In this document: positions 1 through 12,600 of the stretch, in pieces
How the letters are laid out: each line of letters opens with the position of its first letter
How positions within the stretch are numbered: the first letter of the stretch is position 1
Assembly: GCA_002633005.1 (NCBI GenBank)
Contig: NMRA01000261.1
Span: forward strand, 513,215 to 577,214
From: Phoronis australis
Taxonomy: Eukaryota > Phoronida > Phoronidae
DNA length: 64,000 nt
Reading direction: 5' to 3'
Notes under the pieces: model-generated
The model's database searches: none
The model's input: only the letters and a program-made list of their open reading frames with translations
Told to the model about the DNA's origin: nothing
Program-made: the position numbers and the translations under genes

Positions 1-810
1 GTTCGTTTTAAATCAGTTTTGGTTGGTACCTCGAATATCTAGTCTAGCTCATTTTTTGGGGTCTTTGTAAGGCCCCCAGGGGTCACACCCAGAGTGCAGA
101 CAACGGCAGACGTCCATTTCTGTACATACTGAGGTGGACTTTAAATGCTCCCGTGGTCAGATGTTGGTACCTCGTTCATCTATGCTAAGTGCTCTGTGCT
201 GCCGGTCTAAATTCCAACTATACAGGACCAGCAACATCAGATCGGGAGAATGATATTCGTCACTAGTGTGTGGCCGTGTCGGACAAGTTACGTGCTCATA
301 AAAAAATTCACCTTGCCAGGCTACCAACTCAATACGAAATTTCTCAGTATAATGACTGAAAACACAAAATTAAGCATCCATAATCGTATTGATTACTGTT
401 TCTTATTGATTTACCCTACGGTGACTTGAATATATATTTTTCTAGGATTTATCCGTGTGATGCCAGAAATACTTTTGACTGGCATTTTTCAAAAGAGCCT
501 ATTTAGGATTAGGATTTCTGTGGCCGGTAGCATGATACAGTTAAAAATAGATACTCACCTAAGTTCCCAAACGCTCTGCGTATATATGTCTTTGATTAGT
601 CACAGATGTTATATTTTTCTATCTTTTCTAAGAGTTCCTTTTTGACTAAGGAGGGTGACGAGGCAGGCGGAGGGGCCTGGTCGGCTTGAATCGGCTGTGG
701 TTGCACCTGTGGTTGTTGCCAGCAACTGTTGTTCTGAGTGTCCTCACCTGGTGCTGCGCATGCGTCACGAAATTTGTTAGCTTCTTGGTAATTTACTATG
801 TAGCTAAATC

Positions 811-881
811 GTAGACCAAGTAGGACACCCGACCAAGTTAACTTGGTCGGGTGTCCTACTTACTTGGCTTACTTGGTCTAC
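811..881. repeat. perfect 42-bp palindrome with interrupted outer arms
   Basis: Bases 819-839 are the exact reverse complement of 840-860, with no spacer; the centre reads GTTAAC. The decamer at 811-820 also matches the reverse complement of 872-881, so the outer arm continues after an 11-nt interruption on the right side. The structure could extrude as a cruciform, or could be the fused termini of a fold-back element. No protein is encoded. Confidence 0.9.
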
Positions 882-2135
882 GACAGCTTCAATACTTATC
901 CAAATATATTTAAATGCCCTCATTGTCTTTGTTGGCTGGTGTTGCCCTGTTCATTTCTAAAACTGACAATAGAGGTACATGTAAATTGTTTTACCTATCT
1001 ATTTTATCCATTTTTTCCCCTGGATTTCGAAAGGAGCGCGGCGGTGAATGGTCCCAGGTGATGCGGAGCTCGCCGCCGCATGCGGGTATGGGACTAAATG
1101 GGACCCTCCTCCTACTTGGTGATAGTGGTGGGAGATAATTTGGGACAGTCTGGTGCATTCTCCAGGCTTCGTTCTCACAGACAGGACCTCAACCCGAGCA
1201 TGTGACTAAGATACTTAGGAGGGCCGTATGAAGCAGGGGGGGGGGAGGGGCACTTGCCCCCCGATACATTTGCTGGCGTCAGAGTTAAACCGTGGAAGCA
1301 TAAGCGTGGGGCCAGGGGCAGTAGAGAAAAGAAAAACACCGAGAAAGGACAAGAGAAAAATATTCGGGAGAACATTTGACACCTATCTGTGCATGATTTA
1401 TCCTGTGAAGGCCCTGACCACGACATTTTCGTTAGGGGGGTCGCTTTTTGCGGCCTAGGTTACCTAAACACACTGTTAAACGTGCACTTAATCATTCATA
1501 CACGTATTTCGAGAAAAAAAATTGAGAGCATTCGTAAAGCACAGCTTTTGCTGAGCGTATTGAATTCACTAGGTAGTTAAATTCAATAAGACAATTCTGC
1601 GAATGCAAAAAATATTATTCCAGAGGCCCCACTCTGGCAAGGGATAATGGAGACAACTGCCTCTCTATTTTTTCGTTTTTTTCTCTAGATCATGTATATC
1701 ACTTGAGGAAAATTGATGACCTGATAGGTTGCACCAATTGCTGAACACGTCTTGTTTTTTTGAAAGCATATATATAATTATTTCCTGGCGACAGTGGAAG
1801 TGTATCATTTTCCCCAGCTACCAGAAACTGTACTACCCGTTCTTCAACGAGGGATATTGAAACAACTCCAAGGGCACTTTACCATGAACCTTACCCTTTC
1901 AAAAATACCTTCAAAGAATGACCCTGATAAAATGAACGTTTCCCTAACTGGATCATGATAAACCGATCCTTTACCGTAGATTCAGCGCTGATGGATAGGT
2001 ACGCAGCTAAGCTGTTTGTCCCAAGCATCTTTGTCTCAGTGAATCGTAGCTCAGGTGACCAGCGCTTTGCTAGTCCATTCAGTTCGTATTTTCACACTGG
2101 CAGATTTCGGCTATAGTGACTTGAGGCAGTGATAC

Positions 2136-2338
2136 GCGTAAAATGTAACAATTGCGTAAAATGTCACATGTGTTAAATTTTACGTCATCGTTACACATTT
2201 CACGTTGCTAGACCTCTCCTAAAATACAACAATGTGTTACATTTTATCCGGAAGAGATAGTTGTCTTTTCCTGATTTTTATTGTTACAATTTGCCAAGAA
2301 TGCACATGCGAGAGATGTACCATTGTTACATTTTACGA
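2136..2338. repeat. short inverted repeat, possible MITE
   Basis: CGTAAAATGTAACAA (2137-2151) is inverted at 2323-2337, and further degenerate copies of the GTAAAATGT/ACATTTTAC core lie between them (about 2153-2166, 2196-2204 and 2232-2246). The length (about 200 bp), terminal inverted repeats and lack of coding capacity fit a miniature inverted-repeat element. No clear target-site duplication was seen. Confidence 0.45.
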
Positions 2339-3550
2339 AAGTGAAGTGATTTTTATATGAGTGTGCATGATATTTGTTAAAACGGCTTCTTTCTCGGATT
2401 GTTTGAATAAAATTGTGTGTAACGTGCCATCTCGAACTTATAGATGTTCCATACGTGCTTTACATTGTTTTTAACATGAATAGTTTCTTGGTGTAGTGAA
2501 AATGTACCGCGTACAGTTTCAATTCCAGACGAAAGGAGTTTCCAGGATCAGGTAAAAAGTTTTTATTGCTAAAGCGTTAGTGCAATCTTTTGTGGGCGCT
2601 CACAGGTCATAAAACAATTGTGTATCTGGCATTACACTAACCAAACTTCCCTTGATGAGCACAAAACAAACAATGACGTATTTTGGCTAATAATTATCGT
2701 ATTTCTTCGGGGAAAAACGAACACAAGAATTTTTTCACGGAAAATTCAATTTCGCGTCAGTTTGATAGAAAAATCACCCGCTGTAGTTCACGATAGTTGG
2801 ATTCATTTCGTCCAGTTTTTTATTGTCTTGAAGTCATTGCTAATGTGAGATCAAAGTTTCTGATGCGACGGGTTCTTTCAACCGCCTTATTTTTAAAAGT
2901 CTGTTGACGAAGTATATCTCCCTGCTGTACTCGCCAAGTCTCTTATGACGCACACTATTCGCGCGCGCACACACACGGGGAAACAACAAACTTCAGCAGA
3001 GAACTAAATATGCCATAGGGGTCTACTTGTCCATGAATTTCTTGTGTTTACAATATTCATTTCTTTACAACATGATAATCCATGATTTCCGTATTGCCAA
3101 CTTCTAAATTTGGTTGATTAGTTTCGTAACATGAATTATTAAATTACATAATATTTCAGACCCATCAGATTGCTCAAAAATATCTCTTTGGCCGTAACCT
3201 CTAATAACTGATCTATTTTTGACAAATTCATTCGCTAAACGTCATCCAATTAAAAGACAGCACAATATTGCAAAACCAGTACAGATGGAAACGATCCTCT
3301 AACTCATCATCACAGAAAAAGTCAGTCATCATTTGTTAAATTTCTAATCTTGTGAAGATAAGTATTTGTATTGATAATTCTGTGGAACCCCATTAATTTG
3401 GTTAATCAAAATTTTTGAGTCAATCGGTATATTTTAGATTCTCAAAGTGTGTTTTTATGTTCATAACGTACATCCAAACTCCACAGAAGAACAATTTACC
3501 AACACTTCAGCTGTCACGTCGTGAAAACTTGAAATCTGAAATCCATGGTT

Positions 3551-3836
3551 CACAGGCAACGCAAACATATTTATTGTTGTGATCTACAAACCCAATTATT
3601 ATGTGATGCGGCACACTGATGAAACTAGTCTTCCTAATCAAAAGTGATAGCGAAATTATTAAGCAACCGATCTAGTTACAGAATTCTTTAGTTTGCGTAT
3701 CACAGGCAACGCAAAAATATTTCTTGTTGTGATCTACAAACCCAATGATCATGTGATGCGGCAACCTGGTGAAACTAGTCTTCCTAATCAAAACTGATAG
3801 CTAAATTATTAGGAAACTGATCTAGTTACATAATTC
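3551..3836. repeat. tandem duplication, two 150-bp units
   Basis: The block starting TCACAGGCAACGCAAA near 3551 recurs near 3701 with the same order of sub-blocks (GTTGTGATCTACAAACCCAA, ATGTGATGCGGCA, GAAACTAGTCTTCCTAATCA, GATCTAGTTACA). Identity is roughly 85-90 percent by eye. It is non-coding. Confidence 0.85.
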
Positions 3837-6537
3837 GTTGCTTTGGATGATCTCTTGAATAAGATTTAAAAACGAGCATCTTTTCACTTTTTAGTTATTT
3901 GCTACCCGTGGTTCACGATTTAGAAGACAAACTGCAGTTCAAACAGCTTGCTCTTAGGTTGGTTCAGCTCACACAATTAAAAAAATGTCGCAACTGATTA
4001 CATTAATACAGACACGTACGAGGCTTATATAAAATGATCAAGAAATTCTCAATGCTTGTTGGTGGACGATTTCCGCAGGACGGCTCATTCCTTTTGATGG
4101 CATCAGTCTCGAAGTGACCTTTTACATCCAGGGTCGGTTTTATTCAATTTCAGTGTCGCACAGTGTTTGAACTTCTGCAAGTTGATATACTGGCTCGATT
4201 TTTTTCTCTTCGCATTGTCCAATTAAATTTCCGCAAAATAATCTACATTTTTTGTTATTTTTACGCTTTTTGGGGATTCAAGTAGTTGGTTTGAAAAGCC
4301 TGACGCGATTTTATTGTTACCGCAGGACTAAAGACATCGTGATATCTTTAGATTGGTTAAAACACTAGTGTGGTTGTTTGACTAACTGTACCTTGATCCA
4401 GACTCGCTCATATTCAAGGTAGTAATGCCACGTAAAGCTACGAAGATCTTCGCTTGTGCAACTCTACTCTGGTTTAGTAAACCGACTATGCGATGCGACA
4501 TAAATTACACAGTATTCGACCAAGCTGCACTGAGAAATGGAAAGTATGCCACATCTTTGTAACTGAATTTACTTTCTAGTACGCACTTGCGTATGAATTG
4601 TGTTGGTACTTGTACTATTCGATTACGCCATTTGACTCAACAGCAGGAGTGCTTGATTCCGATTCTTTGAAAAGGAATATTTTCAACAAGAGACAAAAAT
4701 GATAACACGGTGGTTAATCCTCACGTTTAGATGTAAGTCGCAAGTAAACGATTACAATCTGAATTCAGTTCTTTGTGTCAACTACAGGAAAAATAAAGTT
4801 AATTCACAAACAATATCGTGCTTACCCGTAGTTCAGAAATAATCAATTATTTCAAGCTGGCGCAGTCGTCTAAACAAAGTTTTAAATCTCAACCTCCTCG
4901 TTTCCAAAAAAGTCCTACTCTTCATCCACAGCTGTCAAGATGTTTCTCACAATATACCGGGTAGTTGCGGTTGAATATAGGAACCCCTTCGAAACAGCAC
5001 CCGCTGTCCGTTACGGGAAACCATAAATGAGATGATTTTAAAATCTTAGAGGACCATGATGTATAAGCACTTTGCCAAGCATGTATGCATGTATTGTGTA
5101 TATTGCACCGTGTCCTCGATAAATCAATGCAATAATAATAGTAATAGTAATAATGATAATGGTTAGCCAAATTCATGCCGCGTCAGCCCGGTGGATATTC
5201 CTAGAGAAGAAGAATACTACCTTTCAAACTAAACTCAAAGTCAACTTCTGACAGACATTACGTCGCTAATTCTTCTGAGCACAAAGGCCGCTACTTTTCA
5301 CCTGGGCAAGGACCAACACGCAGTGTTATGTGGAAATTGTTTCGTTTTCGAAGGAATGCTAGGTTTCAGCAATTTTAAATTCAAACAACATCAGACCACT
5401 TTGATTTTCCTGATATCACAAGAACAGACCACTTTATATTTCTATTCCTTCGTTTAAAGAGGCCTGAAAAGTGGTTCTCTGCCACTGAAACAGAATTTAA
5501 CCTGTACACCAGGTATTTATAGGGTTTGTTCGTAATTATTTTTCATTTCTGTTGATATCAAAGCATTTTTCCTTTAGTTTCAAATTTCAAAAAACGATGT
5601 GTCATCTGCTGGCCACTTCGTCAATTTTTATCCCACAATGAAAAGCACGTCTCCTTATTTGGTATGGCAAGACATAGACGTAGCACATTTCCTTTACATG
5701 GAAAATTTGACCTTTGATCTCAAGCGACTTAAAAAAACTGACTGTGAGCGCATGCGCGCATTTATCATCAGTGGGAAGGAGCTTAGAATCTCTGTGGTAA
5801 ACACAGAGTTTTTCCTTCACGTATTTCAAAAATCATGAATTTTGTGATTTTTTCTGGAAATTTCCTCACAGGGAAAGTGAAATATTTTGTAATAGAAGTT
5901 GCTAGATGGTGCTTCCGTCAAAAGTTGTTTAAAATATATTTTTGAGGGGCTTTCGCGTTCCATGTCTCTTTAAGCTGCCTACCGTGATGACATTCCGTTT
6001 CTGCTGTTAACTCGTGTCATAGGCAATGCATAAGTGCGCCATTTTTTGATTCATAATGCTAGAATAAGCGAACCTTAGAAAATCGGAAGCGTTTTCGATG
6101 TTCTTGTCGATAACGGAAATATAACCCTATCAAAGTAAAGCATATTATGAGACCGATTTTATGAGAGTAAATGGCCTTATTTAATATTCTCATTTAGTCA
6201 GTTAAACAGGGTTAAATGCAGCTTTCAAATAGCATTTTTATCGTTTATTTTTTGCTCCCTTCTAACTTACAGAACACAATAAAACACTGTTTGAGCATAA
6301 ATTGTCGCGCTCGCCACGTGTGGTCGCACGGGAGTCAGTATGTGTCGAGTGCGACACTTACGTCACATCGACACCCTTGCAACTCTCTAGATCCACCAGC
6401 GCGGAGGAACCAGCTATTGATTATTGCGTGGATCCAGCTTCTAGTGGCTTTGCTGCGCTCGTCGTTATATGCGCCGAAAGCCGCACGGTTGAAAAAGAGA
6501 CCAACCACATCGGCAAGAAACGCGATTTTCTAAAATC

Positions 6538-6606
6538 AACCCCAGCGCGGAATCGAACCTAGAACCCTTGCAATGGCAGACAATCGCTCCACTGGCAAAG
6601 CTAAAT
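6538..6606 (-). repeat. tRNA-derived element (SINE head or tRNA pseudogene)
   Basis: On the minus strand an A-box-like TAGCTTTGCCAGTGG is followed about 30 nt later by a B-box GGTTCGATTCC (reverse complement of 6549-6559). The T arm is recognisable, but the acceptor and anticodon stems do not pair well. It is therefore more likely a tRNA-derived SINE head or pseudogene than a functional tRNA. Confidence 0.5.
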
Positions 6607-7164
6607 CCCATTCGATGTCAGAGTAATTAACTGTCAAGTCACCAGCTTTGATTGGCTATTTGTAACAGAATCCCAGAACAACGGATTTCATTATTTTATA
6701 GCTCTGGTCAAAACTAATAACGTCTATCCACGTCTTTCAGTCGTAAAAACAATAATGCCTTTTTAACTCTGACTCCATCAGACCCAGAAAAGTCTCTTCC
6801 ATATCTTACAATCCTAACAAACATGGAAATTCATAAATGACGTCAAATAACGGTGGTTCTGTAACCGTAGATATTTTCGGCTTATCAGATGATGGTGCCC
6901 CTACTTTTGGATATGCTTGTTTCAGAAATCACAATTCAATACAACCCACACAAGAACAACCTGATCTCAACGGCCGTCTTCCACATTTGCTTGAAACCAT
7001 TAAATGACAAGTTCCGACAGATAGAAACAATAACCTTTTGTTTAAAAACGATCTCCAAGCAATTCATTAGTGAACTTCAATAAGAATATCCTCCAAAGGG
7101 TCCATAATAGAAACTGCTCCTAAGCAAAGTGCTCCAGTACGGTGGACTCCCACGGTCTGTTGTA

Positions 7165-7480
7165 CTATACATTAACTGGCCCAGTCGATTTACTAGTCAA
7201 CCTCGCCGATTCATCGCCGTCATAACTAGCAATAGTCTCTTGCCCTCCGAAGGTGTAAGCGTTGTGTATTGTTTTATAGCGACCTGGCCGCCGATAGAAA
7301 ATCTTGTGACGGAACTTATAAACTAGAGCTGAAACAAGAGTTAACACGCTGACGGAGACCAGACAAACAATTAAGGCTACTTTGCCATTGTCCGTAAGCT
7401 GCGGTGCACTCGTAGGAGCGAAATCTGAATCGGGAACATCCAAGATATTTCTTCCTTGTAATGACGCCGGCGTTGAACAT
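7165..7480 (-). CDS. exon 2 of the LRR protein (C-cap end, membrane helix, tail)
   Basis: This exon completes the LRR C-cap with a cysteine right after the splice (CSTPASLQGRN), then a linker, one hydrophobic helix, a basic stop-transfer stretch (KFRHKIFYRRPGR) and a short tail ending at TAG (7165-7167). It has no ATG suitable as an independent start, which supports its role as a 3' exon. Confidence 0.85.
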
Positions 7481-9658
7481 CTGAAAGTAGACTACAATTA
7501 TTGCTGACGTCGAAACCTAAGGTATATATTGTTTGTTTTCCCTCGTCGCATCCACTTTCGACTCTGATGGTTTTAAATATTTTATTTTAATTTTTTCATG
7601 GATGAGGAGCACTCACATTTGTTGTAGCAAATATCTCGTAAACAATTATTTCGTCAGACACCAAAAACATTTTGTGATTTTGTCGTTCATATTTTAAAGT
7701 CAGGCGTGTAGGGAAAACAGACTTGAAGCTACTTTTGAGCCTTGTTCATTCACAAAAACACCTCTCAATTTCGACGTTTTTCCGTCATGATATTAATCGA
7801 AAATTGTTCTGGAGTCATTTCAGATTTCTGGACTTGGCAAGAACTGACAGTTCGTTATAATGTAGATTGAGATCAGAAATAAAGCTTAGTCTTTCACTGC
7901 GGGTCGTATGTGCCGAGCGTGGTCTCAGGCAACAAAGAATTTTCATCTCTTTTCAAGTTCAGAGGGAAGAGTAGAGACCAATCTCACAGCAGTTAGCGCT
8001 CTGTATCAAAGTGTTATTTAATTTGACGGAATGAGAATTTATTACCCCTTTCAAATTTACGCCATTCGAAGGCTATAAATATTCACCTAATAGCTGCATG
8101 ACGATATTCACGAAATACCTGAGTATTGCGATATTTACGGAATACCTGCGAACTGCGATATTCACCAAATGGGTACGTATTACGATAAAATGAAAATTAA
8201 GAGGGAACAGGGCTTATACATGTAACGTCCATACAAATATTGTCATGCGTGATATCAAAGTTTGACTGGAAAGAATGTTTTATTTCAATCGCAATCAATA
8301 TGCAAGGATTGAAAAAAAATCCGATGAGTCGGATTACCGGCTTTCAACATTAAGTCAATTAGTTAGTTAGTTAAATGTTACACGAGAACAAAGCAAAAGG
8401 AACACGGTTACGACAAATATATGATTCGAAACACTTACACAACTGCACCAGATGTGTTCTTGTATTTAGGCAAGACTTGTTTCATCCAAATGAGATCCGA
8501 GTCGCAGTGCCACCTGTTGCCCGATAGATCAAGGTTTTCCAGTCGCATCCAAGGCAACAGCGAACTTCCCAAAGAGCGTAAGCTATTGTTGGCCAACGAC
8601 ACGTGACGCAACGCCGTTGTGGCATCACCAAATGCTTCACTGTCAATGTGTACCAGCTTGCTATTGTTGCTTATGTTAACAGTCTCTAGTTGCGAACAAG
8701 CGGACAGCGCAAATCGTTCAATGGTTGTCAGCATCTTTGCATTTGTCAAGATTAATGACTTCACGCCATTTGTAGCAGAAGTATCATCAGGGGGCAATAT
8801 ACTTGTAAATTTATTGAAATTTAATATTAATTCATTTACTCTGAGAACACTGTCTGTGTTAACTGCGTTCAGGGGAACCAACGATAAATTGTTATGCGAT
8901 AAGTCCAACTCTCGTACAGAGTTCAAATTTTGAAAAATACCCAGACCTATCCTGTCAATGTTGTTATAAGACGCATTTATTTGGACGTCAGAACCTCTCA
9001 AGTCCGCAAAAACGCCAGTTGGTAGGGTTTTCAAGTAGTTGTAACTTATGTCCAACTTTTTCAGCTTAGACATTGCTTGGAAGTGCGTTGACAGATCAAG
9101 TAATTTGTTGTGAGACAAATCCAACGTGTCCAATGTTGCTATATCTGTGAATGCGTTGGTGCCAATAGTATGTAAGCCGTTCCTGCTTAAATCCAAAATT
9201 TTCAGTGTCTTCAGATCTTTATAAAAAAACGCCTCGTCCTCAAGCTCACTGATTCCGTTTGAAGATAAATTTAAAATTTTAAGAAATGCTAAACCTTTGA
9301 AGGTGTTTTGGGAGAATGGAAAATTGGACAAATTGTTGCTAGCCAAACTCAAAACCTCCAATCCCACATACCCGCTGAAGGCGTCATCACTGATGGTGTC
9401 TATGACATTGCCATCCACATGAAGTTCTTCAAGAAGACTGTACGACAGGTTGGAGAGAGTAGTTAACCTGTTGTTTCTAAAGTAAAGTACTTTTGTAGTG
9501 GGTGGTAAATCTGTGGGTATTTCTGTAAGATCTCGTGAATCACAATCCACCTCGCCCTTCAGACATTTGCATGGGGAACACGAGTCTGCTGACGCGACCG
9601 TCAGGCCGGCACTGTGCACCAAAACTGTAGCCATCAATGTTAACCAATAGCTGGCCAT
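7165..9658 (-). CDS. leucine-rich-repeat single-pass membrane protein (two exons)
   Basis: The coding exons are 9658-8439 and 7480-7165. The donor GTAAGT begins at 8438 and the acceptor TTTCAG ends at 7481; the codon split is phase 2 and the frame continues exactly, giving about 511 residues. Seen: a signal peptide (residues 1-24), an LRR N-cap with C27, C30, C32 and C39, about a dozen LxxLxLxxN repeats, and an LRR C-cap beginning NRWHCDSD that crosses the intron. These are followed by a transmembrane helix (ALIVCLVSVSVLTLVSALVY) and a cytosolic tail of about 50 residues with several tyrosines. Family knowledge: such proteins are cell-surface adhesion or recognition molecules, but the ligand cannot be inferred. 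Oddity: the C-cap has C-x-S where C-x-C is usual. A possible acceptor (TTTTGTAG) lies just before the ATG, so a 5' UTR intron is likely. No poly(A) signal was identified. Confidence 0.88.
8439..9658 (-). CDS. exon 1 of the LRR protein (signal peptide, N-cap, LRR array)
   Basis: This is the ectodomain exon. It starts at the ATG at 9658, which gives a clear hydrophobic leader, and ends with GT of a split valine codon before GTAAGT. The residues immediately after the donor hit a stop in the intron, so splicing is needed to reach the membrane segment. Confidence 0.88.
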
Positions 9659-9699
9659 TCTTCACCTACAAAATGAACACAAAGACGCGTGGCACACAT

Positions 9700-12600
9700 T
9701 TTCACCGAGTTCTTCAGTTAATACTGAATAATGTGTAAAAAAATTGTCAAGAGAGAGAATATGTCACGAATTAATGAGAATTCTCATTTATCACGTTTGG
9801 ACGTGTTGACAATATGACTGATCAGACGTAAACAAAAATGCAACAGTCTCTCTTGAGAAAAATATTTTGGTCCCTCTTTCTGAATTTCTGGAACACGGTC
9901 TTAGTGTGGCTGGAAAAATGTGTCGCCAGATGCACACTGTATACCATCGCCCATCCTTTTCACGACCATGACCTCAATGGTACGGGGAAGGCACTTCCAT
10001 AAGAGGTGCCGGTAGGGACATACACCAGCTTCTTGGATGGGCAATTTAACACCCCAGGTATCGTTTCGGGAGTTCATTTACTTTCTTAGCTGTGGTTTCT
10101 GGAGGGTAATATTTTTGACTTCATTGGTGAGCACCGGAGTAGGGGTCAGCGCCGTATTGTATTGTTTGGGAGTTTTTCATTTGGTGTCCGGCGACTCGTA
10201 AGCCATTTTCTCGGTTGCCTATATACTGGGCCTGTTTATTGAAGAGGATGGTGACTTTTGTCTTTTGACTTTAGCCAAACTTCAGAAATCTTATCACAAA
10301 TAACCAAAGTTAATCGATTCCCGTGTCTTTTGCATTTCACAAAATGTTTTGTCTTCAGCATATTCGAGCAGGCTACGAATTTCTGACTTCTGACTTTCAG
10401 TTGTACAAATAACTTTCCGCCATAACTTGATTTTTGGGAAACAGCCTAAGCCATCTGTAGCCTCCTTTTCAGCGGAAAGTCAAAAAGACAGAAACAAATT
10501 GTCTATTCGAGAAACAGACCCCTGGCAAGATGTGAAACAGGGTAGAGTTAAGTAACGCCTGGATCTCGCTAGGACCTCACTAAAAAGACAAGACTTCGCG
10601 AGATTAAGCGAGATATTACCGTGTATTTTAAATGAGAACACGGGATTTTGCCTACTAGATTTGTCTACCCGCGAGACAACTACTAGTGAACTCTACTCGA
10701 TAGATTTTGAACGGAGCGGTGGGCCTAGCCTTCACTTAGTCGGATGTTTAGTTATGACGTACTTGCCACTGTTACGACGCGATTCGGACCCACAAATAGG
10801 AATAAGCAATGCGCAGTAACACCACATTTTCGACAAATTTTGCGGGTCTTGTATATTTTGATTTAGCTAACCAGCGGACAATTCAGCACTTGAAATTTTT
10901 ACAAATCGGTGTGCTCCGACAACGGTTGCACCCATTTTATGCTCCCTTGAAATTATTGCTTTTAATTTTGTCATTTTATTTTATTTGACTAGGGTCCAAA
11001 ACGTTAACTTAACATGATGTAATACTGAACAAGAGAATAGGCACAGGCTTGTGTACTTTACATATCTTTCTGCCTTTACTTAATATTTATCCTTTTAAAT
11101 GTAAACTTATTAGCAGATAGTAGTTAAGTCAACTGTGACTCAAATGGTTCTTCAAAAATTACTCCTTGGTTTCACTCAAGAGTATATGAAACACCGTGCG
11201 CAGCTTTACTTCCCAGGCGCATACACATACGTGTATAAGGAAGCGGTGTCATAACATTCATTGTGTTTCAATTTGTGACACTTATTGCCTGACTTAATCG
11301 GCGTCATCAACAGTCACGAGTAGGTCAGCTGGAGCTACGATAAAGGGTCAATGCATGTCTCCATAGAATAATTGTGTACTTTGTACTCTTGCCCCGATTA
11401 TGAACAAAGTTCAATTAGACGAAGCTCGCTAGCTTAAACGTAAATAGCTTATATTACGCATAATAGCCTTAAGTATAAAAATCATCATGTATGTAACGTT
11501 TTCCCGAAATTTGGTAGTGTTAAAGGATAACCATAGGGTGTCTCAAAACTTTACAAAATACTCGGAAACACGATTGCTGAAAATGGCTTTACTGGGAGCT
11601 AATTATGGTGTTTTTGTGTCACTAAACACGAATAATCTCAGTCTCCTTTGAAAGATACACAAGTCATGAAAAGGTGCCGAGACTGGCTTTTATTCCAGAG
11701 AAACCCGAAACCTGGACACTTCCTAATTTTGCACAGCTGACCAGACTCTCTTATCGCCAGCGCGAGCTCAACAGAACGACTCTTTCGATTCACCACAATT
11801 TATTGATCAAATTGAACACAATTTCCATTTGTGAAAACAGAAACAGTTTCGTTTCTTGGTCTTCATATTTGCCCAAGCACTTTATTGACGAATCCTCGAT
11901 ATCTACGTTGCACAACTAATTACTGCATGAGGTAAAGCTAACGAAATTTGTTCTCTGCAATTAAACTAATCGATTGCACTATTTCTTAAACATCTACTAC
12001 TGGTAAACAATCTTTGAGATTCCTAGAATAATAATAAACAATTAGTTCCCAATAAAACCGTCGTTTCATATTACTTAGATTTTAGGATATTTTAACATTT
12101 TGTGACACCCTGTGTATACGATAAGCGCTTTGTTAACAATGTACATGTAAGAGTTATATAGCGGTGCACAGTAGGCAAAACACTCCTGATACTAAACTGA
12201 ATACATTACCTTGTGGACAGATTTCTTCTTAAACAACAACACCTCTTTAAATATGCTAGTCCAACAAAGTTAGCCCGGCGTCGGTAAACTTGAAGTAGTC
12301 AAAGCAGTTGAAAAAGGAAACATGCGATGTTCACTTCTAAACACAAACCTGAGAGGTGAGTAATCACATGTTATCTTTAGACTTTGTACCCTGTAAATTT
12401 GTGTATGATGTCAACAACTCTCCGCCAACAACAGTTTGTGAGCGATTATAACCCGATGCATGACAGGTCGTCGTGCTTGGGTGTTTACGGCACACAGAGA
12501 CTGCACACACTCAAAAATACAAGCGAAGAAACAAAAATAGCATCAAGTTTGGCTAGTCGACCAAGCAACTGTGCATGCAAAAAACTTAGTTGGGAGTAGA

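Larger units (their letters stand above)
1..7164. other. gene-free stretch, 5' part of window
   Basis: No coding exon with a recognisable domain or splice frame was found. The open frames here are short and compositionally unconvincing. The stretch holds a perfect palindrome near 0.84 kb, G-rich/C-rich repeat debris near 1.23 kb, an inverted repeat at 2.14-2.34 kb, a tandem 150-bp duplication at 3.55-3.84 kb, a TAA/TAG-type microsatellite near 5.13-5.16 kb and a tRNA-derived element near 6.55 kb, each listed separately where supported. Confidence 0.5.

Noticed and set aside
5599-5838. Overlapping open frames on both strands
   Set aside because: No motif, no repeat and no splice context; the two strands cannot both be real.
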